A stretch of DNA of 8,952 bases from Bryobacterales bacterium (GTDB lineage: Bacteria; Acidobacteriota; Terriglobia; Bryobacterales; Bryobacteraceae). The stretch lies in the NCBI GenBank assembly GCA_003132865.1, contig PKYZ01000878.1, positions 1 through 8,952 of the forward strand, given 5' to 3'. Shown in pieces: positions 1 through 7,878 of the stretch (position 1 is the stretch's first letter; every line of letters starts with the position of its first letter). The notes beneath the pieces were generated by a model. That model was not told where the DNA came from and did no database searches. It saw only the letters and a list, made by a program, of their open reading frames with translations. A program made the translations under genes and the position numbers.

Positions 1-1082
<1,082 letters not shown>

Positions 1083-1104
<22 letters not shown>

Positions 1105-1898
1105 AGGTGGGACAGACTTTAGTCTGTCTGCTGTGTTCCTCTCTCTTTGGCCAAGTCCCTAAGTACGTCACCGGCGACGAATGCCTCTTCTGTCACCGCG
1201 TCAAAGTGGCCGACACGTGGGAGAAGAACCCGCACGCGCGAACCGTCCACCCGCGCGACGACAGCGACCCGGTTCCACCGGATGCGGCGTTTGTCCTGGG
1301 CGCGCATCCACCGCAGCGCGGCTTGAAGCCGGATGGCTACGGCAAGTTCGACTTACTCTCTGTGGATGGCAAGACATGGGACAAGCAAGCGTTTGCGCTG
1401 CGCTGCGCGGGCTGTCACACGACGGCGGTGGATCCGCAGACTCACAGTTTCTCGGCATCGTCACTCGATTGCTATACCTGTCACGGCGTGGCGCCCGCAA
1501 ATCACCCAAACGACACATCCCTGATCTGGTTCTCCAAGAAGCATTCCAAGGATCCCAAACAGATCGTTTCCATCTGCGCGCAATGCCATCTGCGCGATGG
1601 CAAGGCCAAATCGAACGGCCTGCCCTATCCCAACAACTTTGTCGCCGGCGACGATCTTTTCGCCGATTTCCAGGTGGATTTCGCAAAAACCGGGGATCAC
1701 ATCGTCCACAACGCGCGCGATGTAGTTCAGAATGGCAGCGATGTCACCTGCATCAGTTGCCACAAGATCCACGACGATACGTCGGCCAAACATCGCTTTG
1801 TGCTGACGGGTCCGATCTGTCTCGACTGCCACAACCCCGATGGCCCCAAGAAGATAGTGAAGAAATACACCGTGCATAGTGACTTATGCGAATACTGA
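1083..1898 (+). CDS. Exported hexaheme c-type cytochrome
   Basis: The 271-residue protein carries six CXXCH heme c motifs: CLFCH 34-38, CAGCH 108-112, CYTCH 130-134, CAQCH 165-169, CISCH 223-227 and CLDCH 246-250. Eleven further histidines (for example His51 in NPHART, His56, His209, His230, His265) could act as distal ligands. The layout resembles the cytochrome c554-like multiheme proteins that carry electrons outside the cytoplasmic membrane. The leader has a basic n-region (ARRR, 3-6), a short hydrophobic stretch ([11 protein letters not shown], 12-22) and then GQ, consistent with Sec export, which heme attachment requires. ATG 1083 was chosen because GAGG at 1072-1075 sits 7 nt upstream; GTG 1107 is an alternative with poorer ribosome binding. 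It overlaps the amidohydrolase by 22 bp and the VOC gene by 13 bp, suggesting coupled translation. The hairpin repeat at 1107-1128 lies within the leader codons. Heme count is certain; the redox partner is unknown. Confidence 0.9.
1107..1128. repeat. Solo palindromic hairpin repeat inside a gene start
   Basis: GTGGG is followed by a perfect 8-bp stem with a 2-nt loop, GACAGACT-TT-AGTCTGTC (1111-1128). The GTGGG head and the CT/AG apex match the modules of the composite element at 7741-7861, so I place both in one repeat family. The copy begins 2 bp after the amidohydrolase stop codon and is read through in the cytochrome frame as VGQTLVCL. Confidence 0.7.
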
Positions 1899-2722
1899 TC
1901 CTGCTGGCATTGCTGACCCCGGCCGTCGCACAAGAACCTCCCAAGGCGCACTTCCACCACATCCGCCTCAACACCACCGACCCCGCCGCGGCCATCGATT
2001 TCTACACCCGCAAATTCGACTGCGAAAAGGGTAACTTCGCCGGCCAAGCCGATGCCGTCTGGGCGCAGAAGTCCTGGATGCTATTCACGAAGGTGAAAGA
2101 CGCACCGCCATCGGACATTGTCTCGGCGATCTGGCACTTCGGCTGGGGCGCCGAAGACATGCCAGCAATCTACAAGAAGCAAATCGACTCCGGCACGAAG
2201 TTCCAGACGCCTATCACCGACATCAGCGATCTAGTAGGCAAGCCAGCCGGCAATTTCTACTTCGCTTATGTCGATGGCCCCGATCACGCGCTGATCGAGC
2301 TGAACACCGCCGCCCATCACCACTTCGGACACGTCCACCTGCTGAGCGCAGACCCGATAGCCGCCGGCCAGTGGTACAAGAAATATTTCGGGATTCCGGG
2401 ATACATCGGACAGCGAACGGGACGGGTCTACCGCGGCGTGCACGTCGAGCCGGTCGCGTCACTCAACATGGACAACGTGAATATCATCATCTTTCCAATC
2501 GAATATGCGCGCGATGCCATGCCCGATCTGTGGAAGGATCGCAAGGGCTTCGAATCGACCAAGGGCCGCGTAGTGGATCACCTGGCGTTCAGCGTGGATA
2601 ACTTGCACGAGACCCTGGAACGCCTGCGCAAAGACGGCGTTAAAGTGACGGATGGGGCCTTCATCGAAGGACCGGACCGCATTCGTATCGAATTAGTGGA
2701 AGGACAGGCAACTAAGGAATAA
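1886..2722 (+). CDS. Exported protein with two VOC (glyoxalase/extradiol dioxygenase fold) domains
   Basis: The 278-residue protein opens with a typical signal peptide ([15 protein letters not shown], likely cut after Ala15 or Gln16), so it probably acts outside the cytoplasm. Two VOC modules follow. The first spans about 22-140, from [21 protein letters not shown] to DHALIELN. The second spans about 148-272, from [22 protein letters not shown] through [19 protein letters not shown] to [10 protein letters not shown]. Candidate metal ligands at the usual strand positions are His24/25, Glu138, His149/151, His232 and Glu269. VOC proteins include glyoxalase I, extradiol dioxygenases, epimerases and antibiotic-binding proteins, and the sequence does not discriminate between them. 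The start overlaps the cytochrome end by 13 bp and the stop is 1 bp before the next ATG, so co-translation is likely. Most VOC proteins are cytoplasmic, which makes the leader notable. Confidence 0.85.
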   Translation: MRILILLALLTPAVAQEPPKAHFHHIRLNTTDPAAAIDFYTRKFDCEKGNFAGQADAVWAQKSWMLFTKVKDAPPSDIVSAIWHFGWGAEDMPAIYKKQIDSGTKFQTPITDISDLVGKPAGNFYFAYVDGPDHALIELNTAAHHHFGHVHLLSADPIAAGQWYKKYFGIPGYIGQRTGRVYRGVHVEPVASLNMDNVNIIIFPIEYARDAMPDLWKDRKGFESTKGRVVDHLAFSVDNLHETLERLRKDGVKVTDGAFIEGPDRIRIELVEGQATKE

Positions 2723-2723
2723 T

Positions 2724-3044
2724 ATGGAACAACCAATCTGGAATTTTGAGCAGGAACCGTGGGTGGATGAAAACCCCGACGAAACGAGCATCAACCTGCG
2801 GGCGTATTTCGACCGCATGCCGGACGACAAGATGCAGCAGTATTCACCGGACTGGAGCGACGAGCGGGTCATGGAGTGGGACGGTAATTTCAGGGATGAC
2901 GGCGCGCTGATGATCGCCTGCTGCGAGCGGGACGTGGATGTCCGGGAGTACCGCCGGGTGCTCGAACTAGCTCGCGCCTACCGCGACCGGGTGCGCGGGC
3001 AACTCCTTCAGGCATTGCCTCAAGCCAGCGCCGCTACAAACTGA
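2724..3044 (+). CDS. Conserved-looking hypothetical protein, 106 residues
   Basis: I do not recognise a family. The N-terminal two thirds are acidic and tryptophan-rich ([15 protein letters not shown], then [20 protein letters not shown]), and a Cys-Cys pair lies at ACCERD. The C-terminal third (about 70-98) looks like a charged amphipathic helix, [21 protein letters not shown]. There is no signal peptide or membrane segment, so it is probably cytoplasmic, unlike the two exported proteins before it. It is supported as a real gene by AAGGA at 2714-2718, 5 nt before the ATG, and by the 1-bp spacing from the VOC stop. Its last 25 bp overlap the 3' end of the convergent kynureninase gene. It could be a small accessory protein of the cluster, but nothing in it shows a function. 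Confidence 0.65.
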   Translation: MEQPIWNFEQEPWVDENPDETSINLRAYFDRMPDDKMQQYSPDWSDERVMEWDGNFRDDGALMIACCERDVDVREYRRVLELARAYRDRVRGQLLQALPQASAATN

Positions 3045-4210
3045 TCCACGAACTGGTCGATATCCTGGGTCGTGTTATAGAGTGGCGCCGGAGCCACCCG
3101 CAGGATGTCCGGCTCCCGCCAGTCGCAGACTACACCCGCGGCCGCCAGGCGTTCCCACACGGCACGCACCGAGCCGGGCACACGAATCGAAAGCTGCGCG
3201 CCGCGGCGCTCCGGATCGCGCGGCGTGACGATGGAAAACCCGCGATCGGCATGCCGGTCCAACAGCGATTCCAAGTATCCGGTCAACTCCACGCTTTTGG
3301 CCCGCAGCCGTTCCATCCCGGCTTCGTCAAACAGGTCCATGGACGCCCGCAGGGCCGCCAACGCCACCACGGGCGGATTGCTCACCTGCCACCCCTCGGC
3401 GCCGGGCGTGGCGTGAAAATCGGGACCCATACGGAAGCGGGTTTCCAACTCATGGCCCCACCACCCTGCAAACCGCGGCAGGCTTTCGTCGTGCGCGTGC
3501 CGCTCGTGAACGAAGCAACCGGCAATGCTTCCCGGGCCGCCGTTGAGATACTTGTAAGTGCACCACACGGCGAAGTCGGCGTCCCACTCGTGTACCTTCA
3601 GGACCAGATTACCCGCCGCATGCGCCAGATCGAACCCCACCATGCAACCCTGCGCATGCCCCGCCTGCGTCACTCGTGCCATATCGAACGCCCTGCCGGA
3701 AGAGTAATTGACGCCACCCATCAGGACCAGTGCGACCGACTCGCCTTCCCGGTGAAGAAGGTCTTCTAACTCTTCTTCCCCGGCGACGGCCGCCACCGAC
3801 TCAGCCGGATCGAATCCATGAAACCGCACCTGTGACTTCACCGCGTACTGATCCGAAGGAAACGCGTGTTCCTCGATCACGATCCGATGGCGCTGGGACG
3901 TCGGCCGATAGAAGGAAACCATCATGAGATGCAGATTCACCGTGAGCGAGTTCATGGTGACGACTTCCAGCGGCTTAGCGCCCACCAGCCGCGCGGTTTG
4001 TTCGGTCAACAGCTTGTTGTACTGCACCCACGGATGCCGCGCGCGGAAATGGCCGTCCACGCCCAACAGTTCCCAGTCTTTCAACTCCTGCTCGATCGAA
4101 GCGCGCACGCTCTTCGGTTGCAGTCCGAGCGAATGCCCGCAAAGATAGGCGCATTCGCGCCCATCGGCCCGCCGCGGAATGTGGAAGCGGTCCCGGTAAT
4201 CCAAGGTCAC
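3020..4210 (-). CDS. kynU: Kynureninase
   Basis: The 396-residue PLP enzyme cleaves kynurenine or 3-hydroxykynurenine to alanine plus anthranilate or 3-hydroxyanthranilate, in tryptophan catabolism or NAD synthesis from tryptophan. Landmarks: CGHSLGLQP 24-32; [12 protein letters not shown] 86-97; [12 protein letters not shown] 116-127; GGVNYSSGR 165-173; FDLAHAAGN 193-201 with Asp194 facing the PLP ring nitrogen; [12 protein letters not shown] with Lys220 as the Schiff-base lysine; WGHELETRF 251-259; VSNPP 276-280; [10 protein letters not shown] 371-380. The motifs look closer to the animal-type enzyme than to the Pseudomonas type. Two common points of variation are seen: His26 where most family members have Asn (GNSLG), and a short N terminus beginning at YRDRFHIP. 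The start is GTG at 4210, whose GTGA overlaps the stop of the SDR gene, so translation is probably coupled. Length is slightly below the usual 405-420. Confidence 0.93.
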   Translation of the reverse strand: MTLDYRDRFHIPRRADGRECAYLCGHSLGLQPKSVRASIEQELKDWELLGVDGHFRARHPWVQYNKLLTEQTARLVGAKPLEVVTMNSLTVNLHLMMVSFYRPTSQRHRIVIEEHAFPSDQYAVKSQVRFHGFDPAESVAAVAGEEELEDLLHREGESVALVLMGGVNYSSGRAFDMARVTQAGHAQGCMVGFDLAHAAGNLVLKVHEWDADFAVWCTYKYLNGGPGSIAGCFVHERHAHDESLPRFAGWWGHELETRFRMGPDFHATPGAEGWQVSNPPVVALAALRASMDLFDEAGMERLRAKSVELTGYLESLLDRHADRGFSIVTPRDPERRGAQLSIRVPGSVRAVWERLAAAGVVCDWREPDILRVAPAPLYNTTQDIDQFVDQFVAALA

Positions 4211-4965
4211 CCGCGACCCGCAAACGGCATGTTAGTAGCCATCACAGTCATAAACTGCACATTGGCATCCAGCGGCAGATTCGCCATATACAGAACCGCA
4301 TCCGCCACATGCCGCACATCCATCACCGGTTCCGGCTTCCGCGACCCGTCTGCTTGCGGAACGCCAGACGCCATGCGCGCGGTCATGTCGGTGGCTGCGT
4401 TGCCGATGTCGATTTGCCCGCAAGCGATATCGTACTTGCGTCCGTCCAGGGAAATGCACTTGGTGAGTCCGGTGATGGCGTGCTTAGTCGCTGTATACGG
4501 CGCGGAGTTGGGCCGCGGCACATGCGCGGAGATCGAGCCATTGTTGACGATCCGGCCGCCCCGCGGCGTCTGCGCCTTCATGATCTTGATGGCTTCCTGC
4601 GCGCACAGGAACGCACCCGTCAGATTGACGCTCACTACCGCGCTCCACTGCTCGTAGCTGAGATGTTCCATCGGGATGCCTGGCGCGCCCATGCCCGCGT
4701 TGTTGAAGAGCAGATCCAGCCGTCCGAAAGCTTCCTTCACCCTGGCAAACAGGGCTTTCACAGCCTCGGGATTGCCGACGTCGGTAGGCACCGCGAGCAT
4801 CTCGCCCCCGCCCGCGCGAGCCATGGCCGCCGTCCCCTCCAGCTCGGCGACGCGCCGTCCGGCCAGCGCTACCGAATATCCCGCGCCCTGCAACGCCACG
4901 CTCACCGCGCGGCCGATGCCGCTGCCCGCTCCTGTCACCAGCGCAATCCTGCCGATCGTATCCAT
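4207..4965 (-). CDS. Short-chain dehydrogenase/reductase (SDR), classical type
   Basis: The 252-residue NAD(P)-dependent oxidoreductase shows the full classical SDR pattern: cofactor glycine motif TGAGSGIG at 11-18, RR at 37-38 after the second strand (favouring NADP by charge, an inference), TDV 61-63, NNAG 88-91, Asn114 in VSVNLTGAF, the catalytic serine region NNGSISA (Ser144/146), and YTATK with Tyr157 and Lys161. The substrate is not evident. The start at 4965 was chosen because GGAG at 4974-4971 is 5 nt upstream and [12 protein letters not shown] aligns with the usual SDR N terminus; the longer frame to 5034 would run into the control region of the divergent permease. It is first in a two-gene unit with kynU, sharing GTGA at the junction. 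No known kynurenine-pathway step needs an SDR, so the pairing may be loose. Confidence 0.9.
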   Translation of the reverse strand: MDTIGRIALVTGAGSGIGRAVSVALQGAGYSVALAGRRVAELEGTAAMARAGGGEMLAVPTDVGNPEAVKALFARVKEAFGRLDLLFNNAGMGAPGIPMEHLSYEQWSAVVSVNLTGAFLCAQEAIKIMKAQTPRGGRIVNNGSISAHVPRPNSAPYTATKHAITGLTKCISLDGRKYDIACGQIDIGNAATDMTARMASGVPQADGSRKPEPVMDVRHVADAVLYMANLPLDANVQFMTVMATNMPFAGRG

Positions 4966-4970
4966 GTTCT

Positions 4971-4974
4971 CTCC
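4971..4974 (-). promoter_or_regulatory. Ribosome binding site of the SDR gene
   Basis: On the minus strand GGAG is followed by AGAAC (5 nt) and ATG at 4965. This decides the start in favour of 4965 over the in-frame ATG at 5034. Confidence 0.65.
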
Positions 4975-4998
4975 GGCCAGAATACCATGAGCCGATTT

Positions 4999-5017
4999 CC
5001 TGTTGATATCCAACAGG
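4999..5017. promoter_or_regulatory. 19-bp inverted repeat, candidate operator
   Basis: CCTGTTG and CAACAGG are perfect 7-bp arms around a 5-nt centre (ATATC). The palindrome lies in the divergent gap and covers the -35 box of the permease promoter, 41 bp before the permease ATG and 33 bp before the SDR ATG, a place where a dimeric regulator could control one or both genes. No regulator gene is adjacent, so the binder is unknown. It could instead be a chance palindrome or an RNA hairpin in the SDR leader. Confidence 0.5.
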
Positions 5018-5031
5018 GCAGCGGATATACT
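5003..5031 (+). promoter_or_regulatory. Sigma70-like promoter of the ADOP permease
   Basis: TTGATA (5003-5008) and TATACT (5026-5031) are separated by exactly 17 bp, each matching the consensus at five of six positions. Transcription would begin near 5038, giving a leader of about 20 nt that contains the ribosome binding site. I see no equally good promoter for the divergent SDR gene. Confidence 0.6.
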
Positions 5032-5047
5032 CATGTGTGGCAGCCAC

Positions 5048-5053
5048 AGGAGG
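5048..5053 (+). promoter_or_regulatory. Ribosome binding site of the permease gene
   Basis: AGGAGG, a full match to the Shine-Dalgarno core, lies 5 nt before ATG 5059. It fixes the start there, although the frame stays open for another 750 bp upstream, antisense to the SDR gene. Confidence 0.8.
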
Positions 5054-5058
5054 ACGGG

Positions 5059-7710
5059 ATGCGGATTGTCTGGTTACATGTGCTGGCGTCGCGGATACGC
5101 GGCGCATTGGCAAACAAACGGCTGGACGACGAGTTCGATCGCGAATTGCAGGATCACCTCGCTATGCTGGTCGAGGAGAACATCGGCCGCGGCATGCCGC
5201 CCGAAGAAGCTACGCGCGCTGCCCGCATCGCGCTCGGTGGACTCACGCAGATCAGAGAGACTCACCGGGGCCAGCGCGGACTGCCACAGATCGAGATGCT
5301 CCTCCAGGATCTCCGCTATGGCCTCCGCACTTTCGGCCGGAACCCGGTCTTCACCATCGTGGCGGTGCTCACGCTGGCGCTGGCCATCGGCGTCAACACG
5401 ACCTTGTTCACCGCATTTGACGCCGTTGCCCTGAAACCCCTTCCGGTGAAGGACGCCGGCAGCGTCGTCCGCGCGATACGCTGGTTCGAAAGCGGATCTC
5501 ACGGCGCCGGGCAATACCTTTTCTCGTATCCGGAGTATCTTTTCTATAGACGCCAGAATCAGGTTTTCTCGAGTCTCATCGCCGCGAGTTTGCCCATCCG
5601 TGTCACCGCTTCGTCCGGTGAGCCGTTTCTCACGGGACAGCTCGTGTCGGATAACTACTTCTCCGATCTGGGGGCCGGCGCGATCCTGGGCCGCACCTTC
5701 GCGACCGAAGAGCATCGGACGCCCGGCGCGCATCCCGTTATCGTCCTCAGCTACCCATTCTGGCAGCGGCGTTTCAACTCCGATCCACTGGCGCTGTCAA
5801 AGCCTCTGCAACTGAACGGCGTCGCCTTCACCATCGTAGGAGTCGCCCCACCGGACTTCATCGGCACGGGCAATCCGCCCCAGGTGCCCGATTTTTGGGC
5901 GCCGCTCATGATGCAGGCCCAACTGGCGCCCGGCCACGACTGGCTCAACCAGCCGGACGATCATGAGATGCAAATCCTGGGGCGCCCGCTCGCTGGGATC
6001 GCCGTCAAGCAAGCCCAAGCCAAGCTGGAACTGGTGGCCCGCCAGTTCGCGCAAACCTATCTGCAGCGCGACAAGACTACCGCAGTCACCCTTGAACCGG
6101 CGACGTTCTTTGGCGAGACCAACGACATTCGTTTCCGCATGCTCGTCGCGCTGCTGATGACGCTGGCCGGCATGGTCCTGCTGATTGCTTGCGCCAACTT
6201 GGCCAACATGCTGCTCGCCCGCGGCGCAGGCCGCGGCAAAGAACTCGCGGTGCGCCTGGCGCTGGGGGCCGGCCGTACGCGCCTGATCCGGCAGTTGTTG
6301 ACGGAGAGCGTTCTGTTGGCGTCGTTGGGCGGAGTGGCCGGTCTGCTCCTTTCCGTCTGGACAAGCCGGCTTGCGTGGCTCGGCATCCAACAAGCACTGC
6401 AAGGAATGTTCTGGGACGGTGGCATCTTCACCGTTCGCATGGCTCCCGATATCCGCGTGTTCGCCTATACACTTACGATCTCCGTCATCACTGGAGTGGT
6501 CTTCGGCCTTTCGCCGGCACTGCGGTTCTCCCGGCCCGATCCACGAATGGCACGGTCGCGCATGCGCGGCTTTCTGGTGGGTGGGCAAGTTGGGGTTTCT
6601 ATGCTTTTGCTCATTACCTCGGGCCTGCTCACAAGGGCGCTGTTAAGGTCGCAGACACTCGACACCGGCTTTGAAACCCGGCGCGTGTTCGCCATTTCCC
6701 TGGAGCTGGGAAGCGATGAGGCAAAAGCGCGCGCGCTCGAGCGGCGCCTTGTGGAGCGGCTGCAAGTCTCGCCCGAGTTCACCGGTGTGGCCTTGGCCGA
6801 ACGTATCCCCATGGCCGGCACGTGGACACCGCCGGTCATGATCGAAGGCCACAGCACCGTCTCGCGTACGCTGGCGAACCGTGTTTCTCCGGGCTATTTC
6901 CCAACCCTCGGGATCGCCATCGAGCGCGGCCGCAACTTCAGCCAGCGAGATGGCGAAACCGGCGCGTCGGTCGCGATCGTCAGCGAATCGGCCGCGCGCA
7001 AATTCTGGCCCGCCTCCGCAGCAGTGGGCAAGCGCTTGAAACTGGACCTGGATTTCAGGGGGCAGTTCGCCGAATTCGAGGTAGTTGGAATCGCGAAGGA
7101 CGTGCGCACGGCGCACCTATCGCGCGTGGACCCCACCTACGTCTATCTCCCCACCAGCACCGCGCAGTTGAACAATATTCTCGTTCGGGCGCGCGGCGAT
7201 TCCCGGCGCGCTTTTGCCGCTGCGCGCGCATCGGTGGAAGCCTTGGATCGGGATCTGCTGCCCAGCCTTTCCATGGTCAGCTTGCAGGACGGTCCGTTGC
7301 GCATCGAGCGCCTGATGGCCCAGACTTACACAGGTTTTGCCGCGGTTCTAGCTTGCCTGGCTGTGACTCTGGCTATGGTGGGGATCTACGGCGTGATGGC
7401 CTATCTTGTCAGCCAGCGGATCAGGGAGATCGGCATCCGCGTGGCGCTGGGCGCCACCCACCAGAGCATTCTACGCCTGGTGATGGGCGAAGCCACGCGC
7501 TTGATCGCGGCCGGAGTGGTTGCTGGAGTGGTCCTGGCGATACTCTCTCGCCGCTTCCTGAGCGGTCTGCTTTACGGCGTGACGGCCAGCGATCCGGCTG
7601 TCTACGTTGTAACGATCGCCGTGCTCGTAGGAGCCGGCATCGTGGCGTGCTGGATACCGGCCCGGCGGGCGGCCCATGCGGACCCCGCCGCAGTGTTGCG
7701 CGAAGAGTAG
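5059..7710 (+). CDS. ADOP-family duplicated MacB/FtsX-like ABC permease
   Basis: The 883-residue membrane protein begins with a soluble helical prefix (about 1-90; [26 protein letters not shown], then [16 protein letters not shown]) typical of acidobacterial duplicated orphan permeases. I read eight membrane segments: about 97-120, 361-379, 416-434, 466-486, 506-526, 760-784, 812-830 and 848-868. Two large extracytoplasmic MacB-type core regions fall at 121-355 and 530-755. The duplication shows in the paired FtsX signatures [20 protein letters not shown] (395-414) and [20 protein letters not shown] (790-809). Such permeases resemble the MacB exporter but lack the fused ATPase; no ABC ATPase is in the window, so it either borrows one or works in another way. 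It has its own promoter and ribosome binding site and is followed by a hairpin-filled gap. Cargo is unknown. Length and domain order fit a complete gene. Confidence 0.92.
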   Translation: MRIVWLHVLASRIRGALANKRLDDEFDRELQDHLAMLVEENIGRGMPPEEATRAARIALGGLTQIRETHRGQRGLPQIEMLLQDLRYGLRTFGRNPVFTIVAVLTLALAIGVNTTLFTAFDAVALKPLPVKDAGSVVRAIRWFESGSHGAGQYLFSYPEYLFYRRQNQVFSSLIAASLPIRVTASSGEPFLTGQLVSDNYFSDLGAGAILGRTFATEEHRTPGAHPVIVLSYPFWQRRFNSDPLALSKPLQLNGVAFTIVGVAPPDFIGTGNPPQVPDFWAPLMMQAQLAPGHDWLNQPDDHEMQILGRPLAGIAVKQAQAKLELVARQFAQTYLQRDKTTAVTLEPATFFGETNDIRFRMLVALLMTLAGMVLLIACANLANMLLARGAGRGKELAVRLALGAGRTRLIRQLLTESVLLASLGGVAGLLLSVWTSRLAWLGIQQALQGMFWDGGIFTVRMAPDIRVFAYTLTISVITGVVFGLSPALRFSRPDPRMARSRMRGFLVGGQVGVSMLLLITSGLLTRALLRSQTLDTGFETRRVFAISLELGSDEAKARALERRLVERLQVSPEFTGVALAERIPMAGTWTPPVMIEGHSTVSRTLANRVSPGYFPTLGIAIERGRNFSQRDGETGASVAIVSESAARKFWPASAAVGKRLKLDLDFRGQFAEFEVVGIAKDVRTAHLSRVDPTYVYLPTSTAQLNNILVRARGDSRRAFAAARASVEALDRDLLPSLSMVSLQDGPLRIERLMAQTYTGFAAVLACLAVTLAMVGIYGVMAYLVSQRIREIGIRVALGATHQSILRLVMGEATRLIAAGVVAGVVLAILSRRFLSGLLYGVTASDPAVYVVTIAVLVGAGIVACWIPARRAAHADPAAVLREE

Positions 7711-7740
7711 GGGGTGGAGTCTCGCAACGCTGCCCATGAT

Positions 7741-7861
7741 GTGGGGCGGACTCTCAGTCCGCGCGGAGCTCTCAGCTCCGCATTGGCAGGGCTGTCGGAA
7801 ATGTCCTAACGGGACTGGGAGTCCCGCGCAGGCTGAGACGCAGGCTGAGAGCCTGCCCCAC
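7741..7861. repeat. Composite palindromic repeat element of four hairpins
   Basis: The element fills most of the 168-bp gap between the convergent permease and pgk genes. Its ends are inverted repeats GTGGGGC (7741-7747) and GCCCCAC (7855-7861). Inside are perfect stems: GCGGACT-CTC-AGTCCGC (7746-7762), GCGGAGCT-CTC-AGCTCCGC (7763-7781), CGGGACT-GGG-AGTCCCG (7810-7826) and GCAGGCT-GAG-AGCCTGC (7840-7856), with an extra half-stem GCAGGCT at 7828-7834. The middle 7782-7809 is not palindromic. Loop sequences (CTC on the left; GGG and GAG, that is CCC and CTC on the other strand, on the right) suggest two copies placed head to head. No long T tract follows on either strand, so it is not a textbook terminator, though it may still separate the two transcripts. 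It looks like a REP/BIME-type or non-autonomous mobile repeat. Confidence 0.8.
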
Positions 7862-7878
7862 CAAGGCCGGCCGCTGAC

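Noticed and set aside
3251..3769. Plus-strand open frame inside kynU
   Set aside because: It is the antisense shadow of a strongly conserved gene, with Arg/His/Pro-rich composition typical of such frames.
4979..5010. Minus-strand promoter for the SDR gene (TCAACA, 16 bp, TATTCT)
   Set aside because: Matches are weak, and the start of transcription would fall within the ribosome binding site; too poor to list as a feature.
4966..5034. Longer SDR start at ATG 5034
   Set aside because: It would run the protein through the promoter and palindrome of the divergent gene and add 23 residues before the normal SDR N terminus; the ribosome binding site supports 4965.
4309..5058. In-frame upstream extension of the permease, adding 250 residues
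   Set aside because: It is antisense to a well-supported SDR gene, its residues look like low-quality shadow sequence, and the strong AGGAGG plus the ADOP-type N terminus place the start at 5059.
6822..7739. Long plus-strand frame inside the permease, 305 residues
   Set aside because: It is an out-of-frame shadow with no recognisable domain, and the permease frame is intact across the whole stretch.
7741..7861. CRISPR array or classical Rho-independent terminator
   Set aside because: The units are not identical direct repeats with regular spacers, and no T tract follows the stems on either strand.
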